Positions 19,607 to 28,940 of a stretch of DNA of 64,000 nt are shown here, one piece after another. The stretch comes from Nesterenkonia lacusekhoensis. GTDB lineage: Bacteria; Actinomycetota; Actinomycetes; Actinomycetales; Micrococcaceae. Every line of letters begins with the position of its first letter. Within the stretch, counting starts at the first letter, position 1. The notes under the pieces were generated by a model. That model searched no databases and was not told the DNA's origin. It saw nothing but the letters and a program-made list of their open reading frames with translations. The translations under genes were made by a program, and so were the position numbers. Location: NCBI RefSeq assembly GCF_017876395.1, contig NZ_JAGINX010000001.1:2046001-2110000 (forward strand), given 5' to 3'.

Positions 19607-21009
19607 TCACCCCGAACTCAGACCAGACCGGCTCGCTGTTCCGGCTGGCCACCGCCGGAAGCGTCGACGACGGCAAATCCACCCTGGTGGGCCGGCTGCT
19701 CCACGATGCCCAGGCCATCCTCTCCGACCAGCTGGCCTCAGTGGCCCGCACTTCGGCCGAGCGCGGCTTCGACGCCGGTGAGGCCCTCGAACAGAGCGAC
19801 CGTGAGGAGCTGGCCGAGCAGCCTCTGGACCTCGCGCTGCTGACCGACGGCCTGCGCGCCGAGCGGGAACAGGGCATCACCATCGATGTGGCCTACCGCT
19901 ACTTCGCCACCGATCGGCGCAGCTTTGTGCTCGCCGACTGCCCCGGCCACGTCCAGTACACCCGCAACACCGTCACCGGCACCTCCACCGCCGATGCCGT
20001 GGTGCTGCTGGTGGATGTGCGCAACGGCGTGGTGGAGCAGACCCGCCGCCACCTCGCTGTGGCCACACTGCTGCGCGTGGAACACGTGATCATCGCGGTC
20101 AACAAGATCGACGCCGTGGACTACTCCGAAGAGGCCTTCCGTGCCGTGGAGCAGGACATCCGCGCCGTGGCCGCCGAGCTGGGGAGCCCGGATCCGCGGG
20201 TCATCCCGGTCTCGGCTCTGCACGGGGACAACGTGGTGACCGTCTCGGAGCGCACACCCTGGTATCGGGCTCCGGAGCACCTGGGGCAGGCTCTGCTCCC
20301 CATCCTGGAGGAGCTCCCCGACGCCGATGCCTCCCTGCGCAGCGAGGAGCCGCTGCGGCTGCCGGTCCAGACCGTCATCCGCCCTCACCAGGACTACCGC
20401 GGCTATGCCGGACAGATCGCCTCCGGGTTCCTCCAGCCTGGGGACCGGGTGCGGCTGCAGCCGGGCGCCCACGTCACTGAGGTGACCGCTGTGGAGCGCA
20501 CTGAGCTGCAGACCCAGCTGGCCGGGGGCGAGGGCATGCCCCAGCTGGCCGCTCCGGGCGAATCGGTGACCATCCAGCTCGCGGGCGAGTTCGACGCCGC
20601 CCGCGGCACCCTGATCACTGATCCGGACCGCCCCGCCGTGGAGCTCGACGAGCTGACCACCCGGGTGGCCTGGCTGGCGGACAGCCCGCTGAAGCCCGGG
20701 GCCCGTGTGCTGTTCAAGCACGGCACCGCCACCGTCAAGGCACTGGTCACCGCGATCGACGACCGGCTGGACCTCAGCACGCTCTCCTCGGAGCCGGCCC
20801 AGGAGCTTGAGCTCAACGACATCGGAACCGTCCAGATCAAGCTGGCCTCCACCCTCCCGGTGGACGACTACTCGGTGTCCAAGCGCACCGGAGCGGCCCT
20901 GCTGATCGACCCCACCGACGGCAACACGCTGGCGGCCGGCATGATCCGCGTCCCCGAGCCTGAAGAGGAGCCTGAGGCTCAGAGCGACGAGGAGTGGCTG
21001 TCATCATGA
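19603..21009 (+). CDS. cysN: Sulfate adenylyltransferase subunit 1 (GTPase)
   Basis: 468 residues; an EF-Tu-like GTPase that drives APS formation by CysD. G1 GSVDDGKSTL (near 16-25), switch region REQGITIDVAYRYF, G3 DCPGHVQYTRN and G4 NKIDAV are all seen, followed by beta-barrel domains. The start is TTG at 19603 inside the cysD stop (TTGA). It ends without a CysC APS-kinase domain, so it is not the CysNC fusion of mycobacteria. Confidence 0.94.
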   Translation: MITPNSDQTGSLFRLATAGSVDDGKSTLVGRLLHDAQAILSDQLASVARTSAERGFDAGEALEQSDREELAEQPLDLALLTDGLRAEREQGITIDVAYRYFATDRRSFVLADCPGHVQYTRNTVTGTSTADAVVLLVDVRNGVVEQTRRHLAVATLLRVEHVIIAVNKIDAVDYSEEAFRAVEQDIRAVAAELGSPDPRVIPVSALHGDNVVTVSERTPWYRAPEHLGQALLPILEELPDADASLRSEEPLRLPVQTVIRPHQDYRGYAGQIASGFLQPGDRVRLQPGAHVTEVTAVERTELQTQLAGGEGMPQLAAPGESVTIQLAGEFDAARGTLITDPDRPAVELDELTTRVAWLADSPLKPGARVLFKHGTATVKALVTAIDDRLDLSTLSSEPAQELELNDIGTVQIKLASTLPVDDYSVSKRTGAALLIDPTDGNTLAAGMIRVPEPEEEPEAQSDEEWLSS

Positions 21010-21770
21010 GCACCGTCTCTCTCATCGGCGGCGGCCCCGGAGAGGAGTCGCTGATCACCGAGCGCGGCCGGGAGCTGCTGCAGGCGGCCGACGTCGTCGT
21101 CGCCGACCGACTGGGCCCCCGCGGGCTGCTGGATGACCTCGCGCCGGAGGTGGAGGTCATCGACGTTGGGAAGGCTCCCGGACATCACAGCACACCGCAG
21201 GAGCAGATCAACGCGCTGCTGGTGGAGCACGCCCTGGCCGGGCGGACGGTAGCGCGGCTCAAGGGCGGCGATCCCTTCATCCTGGGCCGCGGCTCCGAGG
21301 AGCGCGAGCACTGCCGGCGCTACGGGATCGAGGTGGAGGTGGTCCCCGGGATCACCTCAGCCGTCTCGGTTCCCGCCGCGGCCGGCATCCCGCTGACCCA
21401 CCGAGGGATCTCCCGCGGATTCACCGTGGTCACCGGTCATGAGGACCTGGGTGTGATCCCTCGGGCCGAAGGGCATACCCTGGTGATCCTGATGGGTGTG
21501 AAGACCCTGCGCCGCACCGCCACCGCGCTGATGGTCAACGGCTTCGCCGCCGAGACGCCGGTGGGGATCGTGGAGGCCGGATGGACCCCGCAGCAGCGGG
21601 TCACCCTCGGCCGGCTGGGGGACATCGCAGAGCTCGCCCTGCAGCGTCAGGTCGCCAATCCGGCTGTGATCGTGGTCGGTGAGGTGGTCACCCTGGCCGA
21701 TCACTGGGCTGAGCTCTACCAGCCCGCAGCAGACCTCGCACACACTACGACTTCGCAAAGGCAGCCATGA
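21006..21770 (+). CDS. cobA: Uroporphyrinogen-III C-methyltransferase
   Basis: 254 residues; two SAM-dependent methylations that turn uroporphyrinogen III into precorrin-2, the branch to siroheme. Family signatures are SLIGGGPGEESLITERG, the long GDPFILGRG loop, and VVPGITSAVSVPAAAGIPLTHR. It is a single-domain SUMT: the CysG dehydrogenase/ferrochelatase domains are missing, so another gene must finish siroheme. Its presence in the operon couples cofactor supply to sulfite reductase. ATG at 21006 overlaps the cysN stop; a GTG 12 bases earlier is less likely. Confidence 0.92.
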   Translation: MSTVSLIGGGPGEESLITERGRELLQAADVVVADRLGPRGLLDDLAPEVEVIDVGKAPGHHSTPQEQINALLVEHALAGRTVARLKGGDPFILGRGSEEREHCRRYGIEVEVVPGITSAVSVPAAAGIPLTHRGISRGFTVVTGHEDLGVIPRAEGHTLVILMGVKTLRRTATALMVNGFAAETPVGIVEAGWTPQQRVTLGRLGDIAELALQRQVANPAVIVVGEVVTLADHWAELYQPAADLAHTTTSQRQP

Positions 21771-23200
21771 CTGATCGGACACTTCGCATCGCCGTGATCG
21801 GCGCCGGCCCCGCCGGTGTCTACGCAGCAGACATCCTCTCCCGCTCCGAGCAGGGCGAGCACGTAGAGATCGACCTCTTCGACCGCTACCCGGCCCCCTT
21901 CGGGCTCATCCGCTACGGTGTGGCCCCGGACCACCCGCGCATCAAGGGGATCGTCAAGGCCCTGCACAAAGTCATGGAGCGCGGGAAGATCCGCTTCATC
22001 GGCAACGTCGACTACGGCACCGACCTCACCCGTGAGGACCTGCAGCGCCACTACGACGCCGTGATCTTCTCCACCGGAGCCATCGACGACGCCGCGCTGA
22101 ACATCCCCGGCATCGAGCTCGACGGCAGCTTCGGTGCCGCGGACTTCGTCTCCTGGTACGACGGCCACCCGGACTACCCGCGCGAGTGGCCGCTTCAGGC
22201 CCAGCAGATCGCCGTGCTGGGCAACGGCAACGTGGCCCTGGACGTGGCCCGGGTGCTCGCCAAGCATGCCGATGACCTGCTGGAGACCGAGATCCCGGAG
22301 AACGTCTACGCCGGGCTGAAGGCCTCCCCGGTCACCGATGTGCACGTCTTCGGCCGGCGCGGCCCCGCCCAGGTGAAGTTCACCCCGCTGGAGCTGCGCG
22401 AGCTCGCCCACTCCAAGGACGTGGACATCATCCTCTACGAGGAGGACTTCGAGTTCGACGAGGCCTCCGATGAGGCCATCAAGACCAACAACCAGGTCAA
22501 GACCATGGTCAACACTCTGGCCAACTGGTTGGTGGAGCAGGAGGAGCGCACGGAGCCGGCGTCGCGCCGTCTGCACCTGCACTTCCTGCACTCCCCGGTG
22601 GAGATCGTCGGTGATGCCGACAGCGGCCGGGGCGGATCGGTCAGCGGCATCCGCTTCGAGCGTCAGGAGCTCGACGGCACCGGCAACGTCCGCGGCACCG
22701 GCGAGTACCTGGACTACGACGTCCAGGCGGTCTACCGCGCCATCGGCTACTTCGGCAGCCCGTTGGCCGAGGTGCCGTTCGACGCCGAGCGCGGGACCAT
22801 CCCCAACCAGGCCGGTCGCATCATCGACGAGGACGGCGAGCACCTGAGAGGCCTCTACGCCACCGGGTGGATCAAGCGCGGCCCTGTCGGGCTGATCGGG
22901 CACACCAAGGGCGACGCCTCCGAGACCATCGGCTGCCTGCTCGAGGACCTGCCCCACCTGCCGGCTCCGGCCGAGCCGGAGGTCGACGTCGTCGAGCTGC
23001 TGGAGTCCCGCGGCGTGGAGACCACCTCCTGGGACGGCTGGATCGCTCTGGACGCCCACGAGCGGTCCCTGGGCGAAGCCTGGGGTGAGCTCGACGACGG
23101 CGGCATCCGCGAGCGCGTGAAGGTCGTCCCGCGCGAGGAGATGGTCCGCGTCTCCCGCGCCCTGCAGACCGTCCCAGCATCCGAGGAGGCTGACCAGTGA
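21767..23200 (+). CDS. fprA: Ferredoxin-NADP reductase, FprA (adrenodoxin reductase) type
   Basis: 477 residues; transfers electrons between NADPH and ferredoxin. FAD-binding GAGPAGVYAADILSR (near 12-26), the FGLIRYGVAPDH signature of adrenodoxin-reductase-like enzymes, the NADP-binding VLGNGNVALDVARVL, and C-terminal GWIKRGPVGLIGHTKGDA are all present. It is followed directly by a ferredoxin gene (GTGA overlap) and preceded by sulfite-reduction genes, so it most likely feeds the sulfite reductase via that ferredoxin. Confidence 0.93.
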   Translation: MTDRTLRIAVIGAGPAGVYAADILSRSEQGEHVEIDLFDRYPAPFGLIRYGVAPDHPRIKGIVKALHKVMERGKIRFIGNVDYGTDLTREDLQRHYDAVIFSTGAIDDAALNIPGIELDGSFGAADFVSWYDGHPDYPREWPLQAQQIAVLGNGNVALDVARVLAKHADDLLETEIPENVYAGLKASPVTDVHVFGRRGPAQVKFTPLELRELAHSKDVDIILYEEDFEFDEASDEAIKTNNQVKTMVNTLANWLVEQEERTEPASRRLHLHFLHSPVEIVGDADSGRGGSVSGIRFERQELDGTGNVRGTGEYLDYDVQAVYRAIGYFGSPLAEVPFDAERGTIPNQAGRIIDEDGEHLRGLYATGWIKRGPVGLIGHTKGDASETIGCLLEDLPHLPAPAEPEVDVVELLESRGVETTSWDGWIALDAHERSLGEAWGELDDGGIRERVKVVPREEMVRVSRALQTVPASEEADQ

Positions 23201-23517
23201 CCTACATCATCGCCCTGCCCTGTGTGGACCTGAAGGATAAGGCCTGCATCGACGAGTGCCCCGTGGACTGCATCTACGAGGGCGAACGCTCCCTCTACAT
23301 CCACCCGGACGAATGCGTGGACTGCGGCGCCTGCGAGCCCGTCTGCCCGGTGGAGGCCATCTATTATGAGGATGATCTTCCCGAGGAGTGGTCCGAGTAC
23401 TACCGGGCCAACGTCGAGTTCTTCGACGACGTCGGCTCCCCCGGCGGTGCGGCCAGACTCGGCCTGATCGAGAAGGATCACGAGGTCATCGCCGCGCTCC
23501 CGCCCCAGGAGAGCTGA
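23197..23517 (+). CDS. fdxA: 7Fe ferredoxin
   Basis: 106 residues; small [3Fe-4S][4Fe-4S] electron carrier. Cysteines occur as CVDLKDKACIDECPVDC and CVDCGACEPVCPVEAIYYED, the standard 7Fe pattern of actinobacterial FdxA with an acidic C-terminal tail. The start is GTG in the fprA stop (GTGA at 23197). Last gene of the sulfur operon; likely immediate donor to sulfite reductase. Confidence 0.93.
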   Translation: MTYIIALPCVDLKDKACIDECPVDCIYEGERSLYIHPDECVDCGACEPVCPVEAIYYEDDLPEEWSEYYRANVEFFDDVGSPGGAARLGLIEKDHEVIAALPPQES

Positions 23518-23570
23518 GGCGATGAGTCTCATGCTCCGCCGCTGTGCCGTCCCGTTCTGAGAGGTTGCCG

Positions 23571-24740
23571 ATGTTCCCTGGTTTCTACGAGGAGATCCAC
23601 GAGGAGTTCCGGGAGGTCGTCCGGGAATTCGTCACCCGCGAGGTCTCCCCGCATTATCAGCAGTGGGATGCGGCCCATATGATCGACCGTGCCCTGTGGG
23701 AGAAGGCCTCCGAGAACGGGCTGCTGGGCCTGGCCGTGCCCGAGGAGCACGGCGGCATGGGGCTGGAGGACTACCGGTTCCGGATGATCATCGATGAGGA
23801 GCTCGCCCGCGCCGACGCCCTGGGCGTGGCCCTGGCGCTGCACCTGCACGACGACTGGGTGCTGCCCGCGCTGCTGCAGTTCGGCACCGAGGAGCAGAAG
23901 GCCCACTGGCTGCCCCGCTTCATGGACGCCTCCTTCGTCTCCTCGGTGGCCTTCACCGAGCCCGGCGCCGGCTCCGACCTGCGCGGTGTGCGCACCAAAG
24001 CGGTGAAGAACGACGACGGCAGCTGGTGCCTGAGCGGTCAGAAGACCTTCATCGGCAACGGCATCTCCGGCGACGGCGCCCTGGTCCTGGCACGGACCGA
24101 CGGCTCCGATGTGAAGGAGCGCGGTGCGGCGTCGTCGTTCAGCCTGTTCCTGGTCCAGAAGGAGGACAACCCGGGATACCGTCCGGGCTCCCAGCTGGAG
24201 AAGATGGGGCTGAAGGCCTCGGACACCGCGGAGCTGTTCTTTGACGAGGTCCACGTCCCGGCACAGAACATGATCGGGGCTGAGGGCCAGGGCCTGGAGA
24301 TCGCCAAGGCGATCCTGCCCCAGGGCCGGCTCGCCGTGGCTGCGGCGGCCGTGGTCGTGGCCGGCGAGGCGCTGCGTCAGACCATCCGGTATGTGGGTGA
24401 GCGTGAGGCCTTCGGCGGCCCGCTGACCCAGTTCCAGAACACCCGCTTCCAGCTGGCGGACCTGCAGACCCGTCTGGAGGTCACCCAGCGCTACGTGGCC
24501 GCCGCCGTGGACTCCCACAACGCGGGCGAGCTCGACGTGGTGGCGGCGTCGAAGGCGAAGCTCTGGGCGGCCGAGGAGGCGAAGTCTGCTGTGGACGCCT
24601 GCCTGCAGCTGCACGGCGGCTACGGCTACATCCTGGAGTACCCGGTGGCTCAGGCGTATCTGGCGGTGCGGCTGCTGACCATCTTCGGAGGGACCAGCGA
24701 GGTGCTGCGCGAGACCATCGCCGGGGATGTTCTGGGCTGA
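23571..24740 (+). CDS. Acyl-CoA dehydrogenase
   Basis: 389 residues; FAD enzyme that introduces a 2,3 double bond in acyl-CoA. VAFTEPGAGSDLRGVRT is the first family signature; the second is QLHGGYGYILEYPVAQ near the C-terminus, where the mobile substrate-pocket helix usually carries the catalytic Glu. A hydrophilic N-terminal helical domain and the final IFGGTSEVLRETIA are typical. ATG at 23571 follows GAGAGG. A GTG at 23544 is in frame but less favoured. It is 53 bases after fdxA, so may be co-transcribed, though a metabolic link is not evident. Confidence 0.9.
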   Translation: MFPGFYEEIHEEFREVVREFVTREVSPHYQQWDAAHMIDRALWEKASENGLLGLAVPEEHGGMGLEDYRFRMIIDEELARADALGVALALHLHDDWVLPALLQFGTEEQKAHWLPRFMDASFVSSVAFTEPGAGSDLRGVRTKAVKNDDGSWCLSGQKTFIGNGISGDGALVLARTDGSDVKERGAASSFSLFLVQKEDNPGYRPGSQLEKMGLKASDTAELFFDEVHVPAQNMIGAEGQGLEIAKAILPQGRLAVAAAAVVVAGEALRQTIRYVGEREAFGGPLTQFQNTRFQLADLQTRLEVTQRYVAAAVDSHNAGELDVVAASKAKLWAAEEAKSAVDACLQLHGGYGYILEYPVAQAYLAVRLLTIFGGTSEVLRETIAGDVLG

Positions 24741-24743
24741 TCA

Positions 24744-24814
24744 GTTGTTTGGGCGAAGAGTTGCCGTCTCAGGGCCTCTGAGCCGCTGAGACGGCAACTC
24801 TTCGCCCAAACAAC
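24744..24814. terminator. 29-bp perfect hairpin, family A copy 1
   Basis: Perfectly complementary 29-base arms at 24744-24772 and 24786-24814 with a 13-base loop, between the convergent acyl-CoA dehydrogenase and cysA genes. The core GGGCGAAGAGTTGCCGTC is shared with the hairpin at 47587-47655. No T-run. Confidence 0.75.
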
Positions 24815-24841
24815 GCGTGGGAACTCGTGGGAGTCCCTGGG

Positions 24842-25930
24842 TCAGACCGCGGCGAGGACCGGCTCCGGGGCACCTGCGCGCTGGGCGGGGCGGAGTTCGG
24901 CGTCGGGATGCGGCGCCACGATGACCCGATCCCCAGGCTGCAGGCCCAGACCGCGGACCTCCGTACGGGTCAGCTGCACGTGGACCGGAGTCTGCTGGAC
25001 CGGTCCCTGCGCCGTGGGATCCAGCGTGACCTCCAGGCGGGTCTCGAAGCCCACCCGGTTCCAGCGGGTGATCTCGCCAGAGAAGACGCCACCCAGATCA
25101 GAGCTGCTCAGATCGGAGCCCCCGACGCCGGCCGAGCAGTTCCCTGCCCCAGCCCCGGTCCCCGAGGCCTCGGGGACGATCCGCACGTCGTGCGGGCGCA
25201 GCAGCATCTCACCGAGCTGTGTGGTCTCTCCGATGAAGCGGAAGACGAAGTCGCTGGCCGGGCGGTCGTAGATCTCCTCCGGCGTGCCCACCTGTTCCAC
25301 GACCCCTTCGTTGACCACCACGATGGTGTCGGCCACCTCCAGGGCCTCCTCCTGGTCGTGGGTGACGAAGACACTGGTCACGTGGACGTCGTCGTGGAGC
25401 CGGCGCAGCCAGTCCCGCAGCTCCTTGCGGACCTTGGCGTCCAGAGCACCGAAGGGCTCATCCAGCAGCAGCACCGAAGGGTCGATGGCCAGCGCCCGGG
25501 CCAGCGCCATGCGCTGACGCTGACCCCCGGAGAGCTGGGAAGGCATCTTATGCCCGTGCTGAGAGAGCTGCACCAGGCTCAGCAGCTCCTCCACCCGCTG
25601 CCTGATCTGGGCTTTGGGTACTCTGCGGATCTCCAGGCCGAAGGCTACGTTCTTGGCCACGGTCATATGCCTGAAGGCCGCGTAGTGCTGGAAGACGAAG
25701 CCGATGTTGCGCTTCTGCGCCGGCAGCACCGTCACGTCCTGGCCGTCGATCTGCACCGTCCCGGTGTCCGGAGACTCCTGCCCGCCCAGGATGCGCAGCA
25801 GCGTGGTCTTCCCGGAGCCCGAGGGCCCCAGCAGCGCCGTCAGCCCGCCGGAGGGCAGCGACAGCGTGATGTCCCGGAGCGCGGCGAAGTCGCCATAGCT
25901 CTTGTTCAGTCCTCGGATCTCGATGCCCAC
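24842..25930 (-). CDS. cysA: Sulfate/thiosulfate ABC transporter ATP-binding protein
   Basis: 362 residues. Walker [13 protein letters not shown] (near 34-45), Q-loop VFQHYAAF, signature [15 protein letters not shown], Walker [12 protein letters not shown] and switch His in [14 protein letters not shown]. The C-terminal part (from about 235) is a TOBE-type regulatory domain with a glycine/serine-rich insert. [14 protein letters not shown] matches CysA. It is the last gene of the minus-strand transporter operon sbp-cysT-cysW-cysA, 19 bases after cysW. Confidence 0.93.
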   Translation of the reverse strand: MGIEIRGLNKSYGDFAALRDITLSLPSGGLTALLGPSGSGKTTLLRILGGQESPDTGTVQIDGQDVTVLPAQKRNIGFVFQHYAAFRHMTVAKNVAFGLEIRRVPKAQIRQRVEELLSLVQLSQHGHKMPSQLSGGQRQRMALARALAIDPSVLLLDEPFGALDAKVRKELRDWLRRLHDDVHVTSVFVTHDQEEALEVADTIVVVNEGVVEQVGTPEEIYDRPASDFVFRFIGETTQLGEMLLRPHDVRIVPEASGTGAGAGNCSAGVGGSDLSSSDLGGVFSGEITRWNRVGFETRLEVTLDPTAQGPVQQTPVHVQLTRTEVRGLGLQPGDRVIVAPHPDAELRPAQRAGAPEPVLAAV

Positions 25931-25949
25931 GGCGGTCTCCTTCAGGCTT

Positions 25950-26843
25950 CTAACGCTTCTCGGACGGTCGGAGGATGGTCAGGACGGCCAGGGCCGCCAC
26001 GGAGATCAGGGCCAGCAGGAAGCCCACCGCATAGGCGTGCCCAGTTTCGAACCCCTGGTGAAGGCGCTGCACGGCGATGGTGGCGGTCTCGGTCTGGCCC
26101 ACCACGCCCCCGGAGACGATCACCACCGCGCCGAACTCCCCCACCGCCCGGGCCACCGTCAGCACGATCCCGTAGGCGGCGGCCCACCGGATGCTGGGGA
26201 GGGTGATCCGGCGCAGCACCTGAAGGCCGCTGGCCCCCAGTGACTTCGCCGCCATCTCCTGCTCGGTGCCGACCTCCTGGAGCACCGGCACCACGGCCCG
26301 CAGCACCAGCGGCAGCGAGACGAAGGTGACCGCCAGAACGATGCCCGGGAAGGAGAAGATCAGCCGCACGCCGAGCTCGAACAGCGGACCGCCCAGCACC
26401 CCATGGATGGGCCCGTAGGCCAGCAGCAGGGCCATCCCGACGACGATGGGTGATACGGAGGTGGGCAGATCCAGCAGAGCCGAGAGCGCCCGCCTGCCGG
26501 GGAACTCATAGCGGACCAGCAGGATCCCCAGCGTGATGCCGAAGACGGTGTTCAGCGCCACCGCCCAGGCCGTGGCGGCCACGGTGACCTGCAGAGCGTG
26601 CTGGATGGCAGGGTCCTGCAGTGCGGAGATCAGGTAGTTCTGCCCGGAGAAGAAAGTCTCCTGGACCACCCGCCACAGCGGCCAACCCACCAGCAGAACC
26701 AGGTAGATCACCACGATCAGCTGGCGCAGGTTCAGCCCCCGGCCCAGGTCCTCGCGGATGGCCCCCTCAGCGGCGTCAGTCGCGGCGGGTTGGGGTGCGG
26801 CGGGTTGGGGCGCGGCGGCGCCGCGCTCAGCTGTCTCAGCCAT
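25950..26843 (-). CDS. cysW: Sulfate ABC transporter permease
   Basis: 297 residues with six hydrophobic helices after a polar Ala/Pro-rich N-terminus of about 40 residues. The permease EAA-type loop that contacts the ATPase is [27 protein letters not shown], cut here by its middle, with the conserved G near [20 protein letters not shown] is the CysW/ModB signature. It overlaps the cysT stop by 8 bases and forms the membrane channel with CysT. Confidence 0.92.
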   Translation of the reverse strand: MAETAERGAAAPQPAAPQPAATDAAEGAIREDLGRGLNLRQLIVVIYLVLLVGWPLWRVVQETFFSGQNYLISALQDPAIQHALQVTVAATAWAVALNTVFGITLGILLVRYEFPGRRALSALLDLPTSVSPIVVGMALLLAYGPIHGVLGGPLFELGVRLIFSFPGIVLAVTFVSLPLVLRAVVPVLQEVGTEQEMAAKSLGASGLQVLRRITLPSIRWAAAYGIVLTVARAVGEFGAVVIVSGGVVGQTETATIAVQRLHQGFETGHAYAVGFLLALISVAALAVLTILRPSEKR

Positions 26844-27720
26844 GCCGGTTCACTCTCCGGGAGATGAGGTCCAGGACGACGATGGCGCTCAGCGCCACCA
26901 TCAGCAGAAGCACCGCCACTGAGGCTGCGGCCGCCGTGTCGTCCGCCTCGATGTAGGACTGGATGCGCAGGGGCGCGCCCTCCGACACGTTCGGTCGGTT
27001 ACCTGTCAGCAGCACCAGTGCGCCATACTCTCCGACGCCGCGGGCGAAGGACAGGGTGGCACCGGCCGCAACGGCTGGGGCCAGTGCCGGCAGCACCACT
27101 CTGCGGAAGGTGGTGATCCGCGAGGCGCCCAATGATTCGGCGGACTGCTCCACCTCCTCGTCCATGGCCATGAGCACCGGCTGCACTGTGCGCACCACGA
27201 AGGGCAGGGTCACGAACAGCACCGCCAGGAAGACCGAATACGGAGTGCCCAGCACGTCGATGCCCACCGGGCTGTCCGGGCCATAGAGGCTGAGCAGCAC
27301 CAGTCCGGCCACCAGCGAGGGCAGCGCGAACGGGATGTCGATCAGCAGCTCGATCAGTCGTTTGCCGGGGAAGCGGTCACGGACCAGCACCCAGGCGGTC
27401 AGCGTGCCCATCACGATGTTCACCGCAGTGGCCGCCGCGGCCGCAGACAGGGTCAGCCGGATGGCGTTGGCCGTCTGCTGGTTGGTCAGCACCTCCCCCA
27501 TGTAGCCCAGCCCGTGCTCACCGGCGGCCACAAAGACCAGGGCCAGCGGGATGAGCACCAGCAGGCTGAACCACAGGACGCTCAGGCCCAGGGCCGCCGA
27601 CGCCGGCAGGTTCAGTGTGGAGCGCAGACCGCGCCGGCGTCGGGACGTGGCCCGCTCGGCGGCCGAGGCGGGGACCGGCGGGGTGCCCGGGGTGTTGGGG
27701 GCTGTGGTGGGGCGAGTCAT
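26836..27720 (-). CDS. cysT: Sulfate ABC transporter permease
   Basis: 294 residues, six hydrophobic helices after an N-terminal polar stretch. The cytoplasmic loop MDEEVEQSAESLGASRITTF is the ATPase-contact motif, and FARGVGEYGALVLLTGNRP is the CysT/CysU signature. VGIDVLGTPYSV and the VFLAVLFVTLPFVVRTVQP helix also match. The substrate-binding protein gene ends 7 bases upstream. With CysW it makes the sulfate pore. Confidence 0.92.
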   Translation of the reverse strand: MTRPTTAPNTPGTPPVPASAAERATSRRRRGLRSTLNLPASAALGLSVLWFSLLVLIPLALVFVAAGEHGLGYMGEVLTNQQTANAIRLTLSAAAAATAVNIVMGTLTAWVLVRDRFPGKRLIELLIDIPFALPSLVAGLVLLSLYGPDSPVGIDVLGTPYSVFLAVLFVTLPFVVRTVQPVLMAMDEEVEQSAESLGASRITTFRRVVLPALAPAVAAGATLSFARGVGEYGALVLLTGNRPNVSEGAPLRIQSYIEADDTAAAASVAVLLLMVALSAIVVLDLISRRVNRHG

Positions 27721-27727
27721 AGCGGCC

Positions 27728-28741
27728 TCAGTCCAGCCCGGATCCTTCGGTGATGCGGGTGATGATCCCGTCCTGGCCGAAGTAGTCCTCCATCACGCGG
27801 TCCCACCCGCCGAGGTCGTCGATGGTGGCCAGCTGTTCGACCTCCGGGAAGGGAGCCGCGGGGTTGTTCGCGCCGTCGACCTCTCCGAGGTCCACCTCGT
27901 CGGCGGCCGCGGCGATGGGCCGGAAGCCGAAGTCAGCGTAGATCTCCTGACCGGCGGGGCTCACGGCGAAGTCGAGGAACTCGCGGGCCTCCTCCGGGGC
28001 CTCCTCGGTGACCGCGGCGGCGTTCTGGATGAGCAGCGAGCGGTCGGGAACGATGTATTCGTACTCCTCCCCCTGCTGCAGGCCCAGGATGGCCTCGTTC
28101 TCATAGGAGAGGAGGACATCGCCGGTGCCGTCCAGGAAGGAGGTGGTGGCGTCGCGCCCTGATCCGGGGAAGGCCACGATGTTCTCCACCACGTCCTCGG
28201 TGAACTCGTCGGCTTCCTCCTCGGTGCCGCCGGCCTGGATCTGGGAGAGGTAGGCGGCCAGGATGTTCCAGCGGGCCGCCCCGGAGGACCCGGGGTTGGG
28301 GGTGACCACTTCGACGTCTTCGCGGACCAGGTCCTCCCAGTCGGTGATGTCATCGGGGTTGCCCTCGCGGACCACCAGCACCACCACAGAAGTGGTGACG
28401 TGGCCGTCCCAGGCGTTGTCGTTCCAGTCCTGGGCCACCAGGCCCTGATCGGCAAGCCGGGTGACATCAGGTTCGATGGAGAAGTGGACGAAGTCGGCGG
28501 GCTGGCCGTTCCCCACGGCTCGGGACTGGTCTCCGGAGGCTCCGTAGGACTCGGCCTGGGCGAGGCCTTCGCCGGCAGACGTCTGGGTGAAGGCGTTGAA
28601 CACTTCGCTGTTGGCCTCGGCGGGGGAACCATAGCCGACGACGTTGAGCTGGTCGCCGGTGCCCATGCATCCGGTCAGCAGCACAGCGGTCGCTGCGACC
28701 GCAGCGGCCTGGGCCCACCTGCGGGTTCCGGCTGATGTCAT
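27728..28741 (-). CDS. sbp: Sulfate ABC transporter substrate-binding lipoprotein
   Basis: 337 residues. The N-terminus has an Arg-rich start, a hydrophobic stretch and the lipobox LLTGC, so the protein should be lipid-anchored outside the membrane. The mature part starts LNVVGYGSP and has [27 protein letters not shown] and [12 protein letters not shown], all typical of periplasmic sulfate/thiosulfate binders. It heads the transporter operon and is divergent from a thiosulfate sulfurtransferase gene, suggesting thiosulfate may be among its ligands. Confidence 0.93.
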   Translation of the reverse strand: MTSAGTRRWAQAAAVAATAVLLTGCMGTGDQLNVVGYGSPAEANSEVFNAFTQTSAGEGLAQAESYGASGDQSRAVGNGQPADFVHFSIEPDVTRLADQGLVAQDWNDNAWDGHVTTSVVVLVVREGNPDDITDWEDLVREDVEVVTPNPGSSGAARWNILAAYLSQIQAGGTEEEADEFTEDVVENIVAFPGSGRDATTSFLDGTGDVLLSYENEAILGLQQGEEYEYIVPDRSLLIQNAAAVTEEAPEEAREFLDFAVSPAGQEIYADFGFRPIAAAADEVDLGEVDGANNPAAPFPEVEQLATIDDLGGWDRVMEDYFGQDGIITRITEGSGLD

Positions 28742-28830
28742 CGCTGCCGTCCTCTCTGCCGATGGTCCGTCTCCGCCTGTCGTTCACGCTAGAGGAAAAC
28801 GGGGCACCCTCACAGCACACCTGTTACAAA

Positions 28831-28849
28831 AGTTCATAAATGTTCATGC
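28831..28849. promoter_or_regulatory. Candidate sulfur-regulon element between sbp and sulfurtransferase
   Basis: AGTTCATAAATGTTCATGC is a direct repeat of GTTCAT with a 4-base gap, in the 199-base divergent region. It resembles the TTCATAAGTTCAT stretch in front of sir. Its position could serve both divergent units. Confidence 0.5.
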
Positions 28850-28940
28850 ACTCATTCCTTCCGCCGCTCCTGTGGCAGATTGGAGGATCGAGGGCAGTGG
28901 AACACCTCCCGCCGACTCCTGTGTGAAAGGAAGAGAAACG

